Assembly: GCA_037443885.1 (NCBI GenBank)
Contig: JBBINN010000009.1
Location: 1 to 32,174 of the forward strand
Reading direction: 5' to 3'
Source of the DNA: SG8-30 sp037443885
GTDB taxonomy: Bacteria; Pseudomonadota; Gammaproteobacteria; Steroidobacterales; Steroidobacteraceae
DNA: 32,174 nucleotides
Shown: piece by piece, positions 1 to 8,848 of the stretch
Numbering within the stretch: the first letter of the stretch is position 1
Layout of the letters: each line of letters begins with the position of its first letter
Notes under the pieces: model-generated
The model's database searches: none
Told to the model about the DNA's origin: nothing
The model's input: the letters and a program-made list of their open reading frames with translations, nothing else
Made by a program: the position numbers and the translations under genes

Positions 1-1091
1 GACCAGGCCATGAGTCCCCCGCAGGCGGCCCCTGCCGGGGAGGCCATAGCGCAGGATGCGCCGGCCCCTGCGGAAGCCGGGGCGCTTGCGAGCTACGCGG
101 ATGCGGTGGACCGTTCCGCGCCCGCCGTGGTCTACATCTATACGGAGCGCGTCGTGCGGGTGCCGCGCGTCGGCAACCTGCCGCCCGAGCTCGCGCAGCT
201 CTACGGCGACCTGTGGACCGACTACCGTGAGCGGGTGGAGCGCAGCCTCGGCTCCGGCGTCGTGGTCGACGCTGCCGGGCACGTGGTGACCAACTACCAC
301 GTCGTCTCCCAGGCAACCCAGATCAGCGTCCAGCTGCGGGACGGTCGCGAGGCACCCGCCCGCCTCGTCGGCATCGACCCCGACACCGACCTCGCCGTGC
401 TGGTCATCGAGCTGCCCGACCTGCCGGTCATGCCGCTCGGCCGCTCCGACCGGCTGCGGGTCGGCGACCCCGTCCTCGCCATCGGCAACCCGCTGGGACT
501 CGGACAGACGGTCACGTCCGGCATCGTCAGCGCCACGGGACGTGGCCGCCTCGGCGTGTCGACCTTCGAGAACTTCATCCAGACCGACACGGCGATCAAC
601 TTCGGCAACTCCGGCGGCGCGCTCGTCAACGCGCGCGGCGAGCTAGTGGGCATCAACACGGCCGTGATCGCGCGCAACGCCGGCATCGAGGGCATCGGCT
701 TCGCCATACCCGTGGAGCTCGTGCGCGGCGTGGTCGAGGCCATCCTGCGGGATGGAAGGGTGGTCCGCGGCTGGATCGGCATCCGCCCCCGGTCCCTGAA
801 CGTGGAGGAGGCGAGGCAGTTCGGTTTCCCGGAAGGGTCGGTCGTGGTGACCGCCGTCTATCGCGGCGGACCTGCGGACACCGAGGGTATCCAGCCGGGC
901 GACGTGATCACCGAAATCAACGGCCAGGCTCTCGCCGGCGCCGAGGACCTCCTCTCGCGCATCTCCGCCCTGCAGCCCGGCCAGGCCGCGCGCGTGACCC
1001 TGCGGCGAGGGCCGCCGTTCGAGAGAACGCCGCGGGAACTCACCGTTCGCGTCGGCGTGATCGAGAGGCCCGCGCGCGCGGCCGCGTCGTC

Positions 1092-1095
<4 letters not shown>
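1..1095 (+). CDS. degS: DegS/AlgW-type periplasmic serine protease (HtrA family), 5' partial
   Basis: A trypsin-like protease followed by one PDZ domain. Counting from the ATG at 10, the catalytic triad is visible as His97 (TNYHVV), Asp127 (DTDLAV) and Ser201 (GNSGGA). The PDZ domain covers about residues 255-345. In the family, such single-PDZ proteases sense misfolded outer-membrane proteins and cut the anti-sigma factor RseA/MucA, starting the sigma-E response. DegS/AlgW proteins carry an N-terminal membrane anchor. None is visible here, but the frame stays open to base 1, so the anchor probably lies upstream and the ATG at 10 is probably internal. The stop overlaps the murA stop on the other strand by 3 bases. 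In Pseudomonas, algW also lies near murA, which supports AlgW/DegS over the two-PDZ DegP. The exact substrate is inferred. Confidence 0.88.
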
Positions 1096-2354
<1,259 letters not shown>

Positions 2355-2359
2355 GCCGG

Positions 2360-2605
2360 TCAGCGCCCGGCGCGGGCCGCGGCCTCGGCGGGCGTCGGCG
2401 TGTCGAGCGAGAGGGCGTGGATCTCTCCGCCCACCGCCGCGCCGAGCGCGGCGTACACGAGCTGGTGGCGCTTCAGCGTGCGCAGCCCCTCGAACTGGGA
2501 TGCGATGACAGTGGCCTCGAAGTGGACGTTGTCGTCCGAGCGCACGTCGACCTGCGCGCCCGGCAGCGCCGCCTCGATCCGGCGCCTGATTTCTGCTGCG
2601 TTCAT
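2360..2605 (-). CDS. ibaG: BolA/IbaG family protein
   Basis: An 81-residue protein with the compact BolA fold signature: an N-terminal helix (AAEIRRRIEAALPG), a central strand with acidic and His residues (DDNVHFEATVI), and the family's helix region FEGLRTLKRHQLVYAAL. BolA-type proteins bind monothiol glutaredoxins and Fe-S clusters; IbaG in E. coli is linked to acid stress and iron-sulfur handling. The position directly before murA matches ibaG rather than bolA proper. The ATG at 2605 was chosen because it gives a complete domain of usual length. A longer open frame continues upstream on this strand, but it runs antisense to the isomerase gene and lacks family similarity. Confidence 0.9.
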   Translation of the reverse strand: MNAAEIRRRIEAALPGAQVDVRSDDNVHFEATVIASQFEGLRTLKRHQLVYAALGAAVGGEIHALSLDTPTPAEAAARAGR

Positions 2606-2634
2606 GGAAGGGCCCGGTTGAAGCCGAAACGCGG

Positions 2635-2640
2635 ATGGTA
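2635..2640 (-). promoter_or_regulatory. Candidate -10 element for ibaG-murA
   Basis: On the minus strand this reads TACCAT, four of six bases matching TATAAT, about 30 bases upstream of the BolA-family start codon. No convincing -35 hexamer was found at the right distance. The site lies in the 126-base divergent gap between ibaG and kdsD, where both operons must be started. Low confidence. Confidence 0.25.
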
Positions 2641-2691
2641 GTGAATCGGCCCGCGCCGGACCAGCGGCGGCGGGACGGCCCGGCCGCGGTG

Positions 2692-2697
2692 TATCAT
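2692..2697 (+). promoter_or_regulatory. Candidate -10 element for the kdsD-lpt-rpoN operon
   Basis: TATCAT (five of six matches to TATAAT) lies 34 bases before the kdsD start, in an otherwise extremely GC-rich divergent gap. The -35 region is GC-rich and does not match consensus, so an activator or alternative sigma factor may be involved. This is a pattern match only. Confidence 0.3.
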
Positions 2698-2731
2698 CGC
2701 GCCACCCCACCTCGCCCCGGAACCACCTCAG

Positions 2732-3712
2732 ATGATGCCCACCGACGAACCCCGCGTGCTCGAGGCCGGGCGTCGCGCACTCGGCATCGAGGCGCGCGCG
2801 GTGGCCACGCTCGCCGACCGTCTCGGCGCGGATTTCGTGCGCGCCTGCGGCCTGTTCCTCGCCTGCCGCGGGCGCATCGTGGTGACGGGCATGGGCAAGT
2901 CCGGCCACGTGGCCGGCAAGATCGCCGCGACCCTCGCCAGCACGGGCTCGCCTTCGTTCTTCCTGCACCCCGGCGAGGCCAGCCACGGCGACCTGGGCAT
3001 GCTGACCCGCCAGGACGTGGTGCTGGCCCTGTCGAACTCCGGCGAGACCGACGAGGTCCTCACGATCCTGCCGCTGATCAAGCGGATGGACGTCCCGCTC
3101 GTCGCGATGACGGGCAACGCCCGCTCCACCCTCGCCCGCGAGGCCGACGTGCATCTCGACGTGGGCGTGGCCGAGGAGGCCTGCCCGCTCAACCTCGCGC
3201 CGACGGCGAGCACGACCGCGGCGCTGGCCATGGGCGACGCCCTCGCGGTCGCGCTGCTCGAACAGCGCGGCTTCACGCCGGACGACTTCGCGCGCTCGCA
3301 TCCGGGCGGACGGCTGGGCCGTCGGCTCCTGCTGCGGGTCGCCGACGTCATGCGCCGCGGCGCGGACCTGCCCGTGGTCGGCGAGTCCACCACCCTCTCC
3401 GAGGGGCTGCTGGAGATGTCGCGCAAGGGCCTCGGCCTGACCGCGGTCGCCGCTGGTGACGGCAAGGTGCTCGGGATCTTCACGGACGGCGATCTGCGCC
3501 GCACGCTGGACCGGCAGGTGGACGTCCACCGCACCACCATGAGCGAGGTCATGACCCGCAACTGCAAGGTCGTCGGGCCGCAGGAACTCGCCGCCGAGGC
3601 GGTCCGCCTCATGGAGCAGCACCGCATCACCGGGCTGCTCGTGGTGGATGCCGAAGGCCGGCTGGCCGGGGCGCTGAACGTGCACGACCTGCTGCGCGCG
3701 GGGGTGATGTGA
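2732..3712 (+). CDS. kdsD: D-arabinose 5-phosphate isomerase
   Basis: Interconverts D-ribulose 5-phosphate and D-arabinose 5-phosphate, the first step of Kdo synthesis for lipopolysaccharide. The 326-residue protein has an N-terminal SIS (sugar isomerase) domain, about residues 40-175, with MGKSGHVAGKIA and the family stretch FLHPGEASHGDLG. Two C-terminal CBS domains cover about 205-325. Length and layout match KdsD/KpsF. Two ATG codons in tandem at 2732 and 2735 are equally possible starts. The stop overlaps the GTG start of kdsC by 3 bases, so the two genes are probably translationally coupled. The neighbours (kdsC, lptCAB) favour housekeeping KdsD over a capsule-specific KpsF. Confidence 0.96.
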   Translation: MMPTDEPRVLEAGRRALGIEARAVATLADRLGADFVRACGLFLACRGRIVVTGMGKSGHVAGKIAATLASTGSPSFFLHPGEASHGDLGMLTRQDVVLALSNSGETDEVLTILPLIKRMDVPLVAMTGNARSTLAREADVHLDVGVAEEACPLNLAPTASTTAALAMGDALAVALLEQRGFTPDDFARSHPGGRLGRRLLLRVADVMRRGADLPVVGESTTLSEGLLEMSRKGLGLTAVAAGDGKVLGIFTDGDLRRTLDRQVDVHRTTMSEVMTRNCKVVGPQELAAEAVRLMEQHRITGLLVVDAEGRLAGALNVHDLLRAGVM

Positions 3713-4215
3713 ACACCCCGGCCGACCTGCTCGCGCACCGCGTCGCCCTGCTGGTGCTGGACGTCGACGGCGTATTGACCGACGGCCGCCTGTGGTTCGG
3801 TCCCCAGGGCGAGGCGTTCAAGGCCTTCAACGTGCGCGACGGCCTCGGCATCAAGCGCCTGCGCGCCGCGGGCATCGAGGTCGCGGTCATTTCCGGGCGC
3901 AGCAGCCCCGCCGTTTCCGCGCGCATGCGCGAGCTCGGCGTGACCGAGGTCGCGCAGGGCGTGGACGACAAGGGCGCCGCTCTCGCCGCGCTGCTCGCGC
4001 GGCGCGGCCTCCTGGGTGCGGACTGCGCCTGCCTGGTGGACGATACCCCCGACCTGCCGCTCATGCGCGCGGTGGGGCTGCCCGCGGCCGTCGCCGACGC
4101 TGAGCCCGAGGTCATCGCCGCGGCCCGTTACGTCACCCGCAGGCCGGGCGGCGCGGGCGCGGTGCGGGAGTTCTGCGACTGGCTGCTGGCGGCGCGCGAC
4201 GGGGCCTGCGCATGA
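3709..4215 (+). CDS. kdsC: 3-deoxy-D-manno-octulosonate 8-phosphate phosphatase
   Basis: HAD-superfamily phosphatase that releases Kdo from Kdo 8-phosphate in the cytoplasm. The nucleophile motif is visible near residues 18-22 (DVDGVLTDG, with Asp18 and Asp20), followed by the second-motif Ser (VISGRSS) and the third acidic motif VDDTPDLP. At 168 residues it is the small cap-less C0 type typical of KdsC. The start is GTG at 3709, overlapping the kdsD stop. The stop TGA overlaps the ATG of the next gene (ATGA). Standard member of the kds-lpt operon. Confidence 0.95.
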   Translation: MNTPADLLAHRVALLVLDVDGVLTDGRLWFGPQGEAFKAFNVRDGLGIKRLRAAGIEVAVISGRSSPAVSARMRELGVTEVAQGVDDKGAALAALLARRGLLGADCACLVDDTPDLPLMRAVGLPAAVADAEPEVIAAARYVTRRPGGAGAVREFCDWLLAARDGACA

Positions 4216-4766
4216 TTCCCCGGATACTGCTGCTCGTCGCGCTGCTGGCGCTCGCCGTGCTGGTTATCAGGATCGGCGTTCGGGACGACGGTCCGGACGC
4301 GCCGCTCGCGGCGCCCGAGACGCCCCGCTACTACCTGAAGGGCGCGGTGGTGACCGAATTCGGGGCCGACGGCGCGGTGCGCTACGAGCTGGCGGCGGAG
4401 CACGCGACCGAGGAGCCCGGCACCGGCAAGGTATTGCTCGAGACGGTGACCATCGATTATCTCGCCGAGCCCGAACGGCGGTGGCACGTCACGGCGGAGC
4501 GCGGGCACCTCACGCAGGGCGCCCCGGTCGTGGAGCTCGAGGGCGACGTCCGGCTGACCGGCACGGGCGAAGGTCTGCTCGAGCCCGCGGTCCTGCGAAG
4601 CCCGAGCCTGTCACTCGACACCGACGCGCGCGTCGCCTCCACGGCGGCGCCGGTGGAGCTCGACTTCGGCCGGCACGCGCTGCGCGCGCAGGGACTGCGG
4701 GCGGACTTGAAGGGCGAGACCCTGCGGCTAGAATCCTCCGTGAATGGCCGCTTCCTTCCCCAGTAA
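4212..4766 (+). CDS. lptC: LPS export ABC transporter periplasmic protein LptC
   Basis: 184-residue bitopic inner-membrane protein with one N-terminal membrane segment (about residues 3-22, IPRILLLVALLALAVLVI) and a periplasmic beta-jellyroll domain. In the Lpt bridge, LptC takes lipopolysaccharide from the LptB2FG extractor and passes it to LptA. Similarity is modest, as is usual for LptC, but the domain shows the typical start (YYLKGAVVTEFGADG) and the gene sits exactly between kdsC and lptA. Its start overlaps the kdsC stop by 4 bases and its end overlaps lptA by 23 bases, indicating tight translational coupling. Confidence 0.92.
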   Translation: MIPRILLLVALLALAVLVIRIGVRDDGPDAPLAAPETPRYYLKGAVVTEFGADGAVRYELAAEHATEEPGTGKVLLETVTIDYLAEPERRWHVTAERGHLTQGAPVVELEGDVRLTGTGEGLLEPAVLRSPSLSLDTDARVASTAAPVELDFGRHALRAQGLRADLKGETLRLESSVNGRFLPQ

Positions 4767-5400
4767 CCAGAAGCTGCACCGGCGGCCCGCAGCGCTCGCG
4801 CTGGCCGTGCTGCTCGCCTGCGCCTTGACGGCCCAGCCGGAGGCCGCCGGCCGGCGCGACCTGCCGATCATGGTCGAGGCCGACTCGACCGACTTCGACT
4901 ACCGCAACAACGTGCTCGTTTTCCGCAACGTGCGCATCACACAGGGTGACGCGCGTGTCGAGGCTGCCAAGGCGACCGCCACCGGGCTCGAGTTCGAGAA
5001 CAGCCGCTGGCGGTTCGAGGGGCGGTTCCGCATGACCGCGGAGGGCGCGACGCTGGAAAGCGACACGGCCACGGTGCGCTTCGTCAACAACGAGATCGAG
5101 GGGGCCGAGGTGGTCGGCAGCCCGGCGCGTTTCCGCCAGCAGCGCGGCGGACAGCTCGCCGAAGGCCGCGCCGGCCGCATCGACTACGACCTCGCGAGCC
5201 AGCAGGTCCGCCTGAGCGGCGATGCCTGGCTCTCCGACGGCCGCAACGACATCTCGGGCTCGCGGCTCGTGTACGGCATGCGCGAGCAGCGCGTGCTCGC
5301 CGAGGCCGCCGAGCAGGGCGGCCAGCCGGTGCGCATCACGATCAATCCGCGCCCCGCGCCCGAGGCGCCCGCAGGGCCGCCGCCGGAGGAGCCGCAGTGA
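4744..5400 (+). CDS. lptA: LPS transport periplasmic protein LptA (OstA-like)
   Basis: Periplasmic bridge protein whose head-to-tail oligomers carry lipopolysaccharide across the periplasm. 218 residues, with a signal peptide at about residues 1-35 (hydrophobic core ALALAVLLACALTA). The OstA/LptA beta-jellyroll repeat begins at PIMVEADSTDFDYRNN and includes RITQGDARVEA. The C-terminal tail is rich in Pro and Glu. The ATG at 4744 lies inside lptC. A later start is unlikely because it would remove the signal peptide. The stop overlaps the GTG start of lptB. Confidence 0.94.
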   Translation: MAASFPSNQKLHRRPAALALAVLLACALTAQPEAAGRRDLPIMVEADSTDFDYRNNVLVFRNVRITQGDARVEAAKATATGLEFENSRWRFEGRFRMTAEGATLESDTATVRFVNNEIEGAEVVGSPARFRQQRGGQLAEGRAGRIDYDLASQQVRLSGDAWLSDGRNDISGSRLVYGMREQRVLAEAAEQGGQPVRITINPRPAPEAPAGPPPEEPQ

Positions 5401-6122
5401 GCACGCTGCGCGGGCTCAACCTCGTCAAGAGGTACCGGAAGCGGACGGTCGTGAACGAGCTGTCGCTCGAGATATCGAGCGGCGAGGTCGTCGGCCTGCT
5501 CGGCCCGAACGGCGCCGGCAAGACCACCGCCTTCTACATGATCGTGGGCCTGGTGCCCTGCGACGGCGGGCGCATCGAGCTGAACGGCGAGGACGTGACC
5601 CGGCTGCCGATGCACGCCCGCGCACGGCGCGGCCTCGGCTACCTGCCCCAGGAAGCCTCGGTGTTCCGCCGCATGACGGTCGAGGACAACATCCTCGCCA
5701 TCCTGGAGACCCGGGCGGGCCTCGATACCGCGGCCCGCGAGGCCAGGCTCGAGCAGCTGCTCGAGGATCTGCACATCGGCCACATACGAGACAGCCTCGG
5801 GATGAGCCTGTCCGGCGGCGAGCGGCGCCGCGTCGAGATCGCGCGGGCGCTGGCGGCCGAGCCCGCCTTCGTGCTGCTCGACGAGCCCTTCGCCGGCGTG
5901 GACCCCCTGTCGGTCAACGACATCCAGAACATCGTCCGCCACCTGGCCGACCGCGGCATCGGGGTTCTGATCACGGACCATAACGTGCGGGAAACGCTCG
6001 GGATCTGCGGACGCGCCTACATCGTCAACCAGGGCGCGATCCTGGCCTCCGGAACTGCGGATGAGATCCTTGCAAACCCGCAGGTCCGGGAGGTTTACTT
6101 GGGACAGGATTTCCGCCTCTAG
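5397..6122 (+). CDS. lptB: LPS export ABC transporter ATP-binding protein LptB
   Basis: ATPase of the LptB2FGC complex, which powers extraction of lipopolysaccharide from the inner membrane. All ABC motifs are clear: Walker A GPNGAGKTT near residue 37, the Q-loop in YLPQEAS, the signature LSGGERRR, Walker B VLLDEPFAGVD, and the switch His in ITDHNV. The 241-residue length is normal. The GTG start at 5397 overlaps the lptA stop (GTGA). As in most proteobacteria, lptF and lptG are not here and must be encoded elsewhere. Confidence 0.97.
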   Translation: MSTLRGLNLVKRYRKRTVVNELSLEISSGEVVGLLGPNGAGKTTAFYMIVGLVPCDGGRIELNGEDVTRLPMHARARRGLGYLPQEASVFRRMTVEDNILAILETRAGLDTAAREARLEQLLEDLHIGHIRDSLGMSLSGGERRRVEIARALAAEPAFVLLDEPFAGVDPLSVNDIQNIVRHLADRGIGVLITDHNVRETLGICGRAYIVNQGAILASGTADEILANPQVREVYLGQDFRL

Positions 6123-6149
6123 CGGCCCCAGGATCCGCTCTCCGCCCGC

Positions 6150-7592
6150 ATGATGAAGCCCTCCCTGCAGCTGCGCCTCGGGCAGCAGCTGACGATGACG
6201 CCCCAGCTGCAGCAGGCTATCCGCCTGCTGCAGCTGACGGCCATCGACCTGCAGGCACAGATCCGCGAGGCCCTCGAGAGCAACGTGATGCTCGAGGCCG
6301 AGGAGGACGACGAGGGACCCTTCGCACTGGAGCAGATGTCGCCGACCTCCGCGGATCCGGACGAAGCGGCCGTTGCGGACAGCCCCGGGGACAGCGAGCC
6401 GACCGTCGAGATCGGCGACGACTGGCCGGAGCCGACCGCAGCCGTCGCCGAGAGCCCCTGGTCAGGCGGCGACGACGACCGCGCGCTCGAGCTGGCCGAC
6501 GAGTCGGGCCAGAGCCTCGCGGAGCACCTCCTCTGGCAGCTCGAGATGGCGCCCCTCGGCGAGCGCGATCGCGCAATCGGCCGGGCGATCGTGGACGCGA
6601 CCGGCGACGACGGCTACCTGACGGACTCGCTGGAGGAGATAGCCGCGACCCTCGCGCCCGACATCGAGGCCACGCCCGCCGAGATCGAGGCCGTTCTGTC
6701 CATCGTCCAGCAGTTCGACCCGCTCGGCGTCGGGGCGCGCAGCGTGGCGGAGTGCATCGGGCTGCAACTCGCGGCGCTCGAGCCGGACACGCCGGGACTC
6801 GCGCTGGCGCAGGCCATCGCGCGCCGCCACCTGCAGCTTGTCGCCGACCAGAACTACCCCGTGCTGCGCCGCCAGCTCGCCTGCACCGCGGAGGAGCTCG
6901 AGACGGCACTCCTGCTGGTCCGCGGCTGCCACCCGCGGCCGGGCGCCCAGCTGCAGCGCTCCGACACCGAGTATGTCGTGCCCGACGTGTTCGTGCGGCG
7001 CGTATCCGGCGGCTGGCAGGTCGAGCTGAACCCGTCCGCCCTGCCGCGGATCCGCGTCAACGAAGGCTACGCGAGCCTGGTCAGCCGGGGCGCCGACCAC
7101 GCCGTGATGCGCGGGCAGCTGCAGGAGGCGCGCTGGCTCCTGCGCAGTCTCGAGATCCGCAACGACACCCTGCTCAAGGTCGCGCGCGCGATCGTGCAGC
7201 GCCAGGCGGCGTTCCTCGAGCACGGCGAGGAGTCGATGCAGCCGATGGTGCTGAAGGACATCGCCGAGGCCGTCGAGATGCACGAATCGACGATCTCGCG
7301 CGTGACCACGGGCAAGTACATGCACACCCCGCGCGGCGTGCTGGAGTTCCGCTTCTTCTTTTCCAGCCACGTCGCCGGCGACGGCGGCGCGGAGGTGTCG
7401 TCCACGGCGATCCGTGCCAAAATCAGGAAGCTGGTCGCCGCGGAGGATCCGGCCGAGCCGCTGTCGGACAGCCGGATCGCCGAATTGCTGTCGCAGGACG
7501 GCGTCCAGGTCGCCCGCCGCACCGTGGCGAAGTACCGCGAGGCGCTGGGAATCGCCTCCTCCAGCGACCGTCGCCGCGTGCCGGTCGCCTGA
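6150..7592 (+). CDS. rpoN: RNA polymerase sigma-54 factor
   Basis: Sigma factor for -24/-12 promoters, which need AAA+ enhancer-binding proteins. 480 residues. The Gln/Leu-rich region I (LQLRLGQQLTMTPQLQQAIR) that contacts activators is at the N-terminus. An acidic spacer follows at about 50-120, then the core-binding domain and the helix-turn-helix near MHESTISRVTTGKYM. The RpoN box ARRTVAKYRE is at 455-464 and recognises the -24 element. The start could be ATG 6150 or 6153. It follows lptB by 27 bases, the conserved lptB-rpoN order of gammaproteobacteria. Confidence 0.98.
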   Translation: MMKPSLQLRLGQQLTMTPQLQQAIRLLQLTAIDLQAQIREALESNVMLEAEEDDEGPFALEQMSPTSADPDEAAVADSPGDSEPTVEIGDDWPEPTAAVAESPWSGGDDDRALELADESGQSLAEHLLWQLEMAPLGERDRAIGRAIVDATGDDGYLTDSLEEIAATLAPDIEATPAEIEAVLSIVQQFDPLGVGARSVAECIGLQLAALEPDTPGLALAQAIARRHLQLVADQNYPVLRRQLACTAEELETALLLVRGCHPRPGAQLQRSDTEYVVPDVFVRRVSGGWQVELNPSALPRIRVNEGYASLVSRGADHAVMRGQLQEARWLLRSLEIRNDTLLKVARAIVQRQAAFLEHGEESMQPMVLKDIAEAVEMHESTISRVTTGKYMHTPRGVLEFRFFFSSHVAGDGGAEVSSTAIRAKIRKLVAAEDPAEPLSDSRIAELLSQDGVQVARRTVAKYREALGIASSSDRRRVPVA

Positions 7593-7616
7593 GGATCCCC
7601 GGCGTCGCGCCACAAC

Positions 7617-7622
7617 AGGAGG
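7617..7622 (+). promoter_or_regulatory. Strong Shine-Dalgarno sequence of hpf
   Basis: A perfect AGGAGG lies 5 bases before the hpf ATG. Most genes in this operon have weak or no recognisable ribosome-binding sites and rely on overlapping stops and starts. This one suggests that hpf is translated efficiently on its own, fitting a protein needed in amounts comparable to ribosomes. Confidence 0.8.
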
Positions 7623-7627
7623 ACATC

Positions 7628-7942
7628 ATGCAGCTCAATCTCACCGGCCACCACATCGACGTCACCCCGCCGCTGCGCAGCTACGTCGAGAAGAAGCTCG
7701 ACCGCATCGTCCGGCACTTCGACCAGGTGATCGACGTCCATTGCGTGCTGACCGTGGAGAAGCTGGAGCACAAGGCCGAGGCCACCCTCGGCGTCAGCGG
7801 CGCGAAGATCCACGCCATCGCGAGCGACGGCGACATGTACGCGGCCATCGACGCGCTCGCCGACAAGCTCGACCGCATGGTCAAGAAGCACAAGGAGAAG
7901 CTGACCGACCACCACGCCGCGGAGGTCGCCCGCGGGCGCTGA
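7628..7942 (+). CDS. hpf: Ribosome hibernation promoting factor, short form
   Basis: 104-residue HPF/YfiA-family protein that binds the 30S decoding centre of idle ribosomes and promotes 100S dimers or inactive 70S particles. The sequence shows the family fold: TGHHIDVTPPLRSYVEKKL, the central strands VHCVLTVEK and KAEATLGVSG, and the basic C-terminal helix LDRMVKKHKEK. It lacks the extra C-terminal dimerisation domain of long HPF. It lies between rpoN and rapZ, its usual location. In related genomes ptsN follows directly; here rapZ follows after 30 bases. Confidence 0.96.
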   Translation: MQLNLTGHHIDVTPPLRSYVEKKLDRIVRHFDQVIDVHCVLTVEKLEHKAEATLGVSGAKIHAIASDGDMYAAIDALADKLDRMVKKHKEKLTDHHAAEVARGR

Positions 7943-7972
7943 GCCCCGGCGGCGCGTCGCGCTTCAGCCCCG

Positions 7973-8839
7973 ATGCGCCTCGTCGTCATCAGCGGGATGT
8001 CGGGCTCGGGCAAGAGCGTCGCGCTCAACATGCTCGAGGACCTCGGCTGGTTCTGCATCGACAACATCCCGGCAGCGCTGCTGCAGTCGCTGGTCTCCCA
8101 CACCCTGAGGAAGGACGACCCGCAGTACCGGCGCCTCGGGGTGGGCCTCGACGCCCGCAACCGGCCGGAGGACCTCGCCGCGGTGCCCGCCCTGATCGCC
8201 GACCTGCGGCGCAGCGGCCTGCGCTGCGAACTCATCTACCTTCGCGCCGCGGACGACGTGCTGCTGCGCCGCTATGCCGAGACGCGGCGGCGCCATCCGC
8301 TGGCCGCGGAGGACCGCAGCCTGTCGGACGCCATTACGAGCGAGGCGGCGCTGCTGCTGCCGCTGGCCGACGCGGCGGACCTCGCGGTGGACACCTCCTC
8401 GATGAGCGTCCATGCGCTGCGCGACCTCATCCGGCAGCGGGTGGACGAGCGCAGCGAGGGGCGGCTGTCCATCCTGTTCGAGTCCTTCGGCTACAAGCAC
8501 GGCATTCCCGGCGACGCGGACTTCGTCTTCGACGCCCGGACGCTGCCCAACCCGTTCTGGGAACCCGCGCTCGCGGCGCTCGACGGCCGCGATCCGGAGG
8601 TGCGCCGCTTCCTGGAGTCGAGCCCCTCGGTCGAGGTGCTGTTCGCCGACCTCGTCCGCTTCCTCGAGGCCCGCATACCCGAGTACGAGCGCGCCAACCG
8701 CGGCTACCTGACCGTGGCCATCGGCTGCACCGGCGGGCAGCACCGCTCGGTATACCTCGTGGAGCGCCTCGCGGCCCACTTCGGCTCGCGGCACCGGTCC
8801 GTGCTGGCCCGCCACACCTGCCTGCAAGCGCGCGCCTGA
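7973..8839 (+). CDS. rapZ: RNase adapter protein RapZ
   Basis: In E. coli, RapZ binds the small RNAs GlmY and GlmZ and directs RNase E to GlmZ, controlling glucosamine-6-phosphate synthase and thus envelope precursor supply. The 288-residue protein has the P-loop GMSGSGKS (residues 8-15) and a C-terminal RNA-binding domain containing GCTGGQHRSVYLVERLA. Length and both motifs match the RapZ/YvcJ family. It lies 30 bases after hpf and 9 bases before mgtE. Whether glm small RNAs exist in this genome cannot be judged from the window. The family link to the nitrogen PTS is notable because ptsN and npr are missing next to it. Confidence 0.95.
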   Translation: MRLVVISGMSGSGKSVALNMLEDLGWFCIDNIPAALLQSLVSHTLRKDDPQYRRLGVGLDARNRPEDLAAVPALIADLRRSGLRCELIYLRAADDVLLRRYAETRRRHPLAAEDRSLSDAITSEAALLLPLADAADLAVDTSSMSVHALRDLIRQRVDERSEGRLSILFESFGYKHGIPGDADFVFDARTLPNPFWEPALAALDGRDPEVRRFLESSPSVEVLFADLVRFLEARIPEYERANRGYLTVAIGCTGGQHRSVYLVERLAAHFGSRHRSVLARHTCLQARA

Positions 8840-8848
8840 GGCCGGCCG

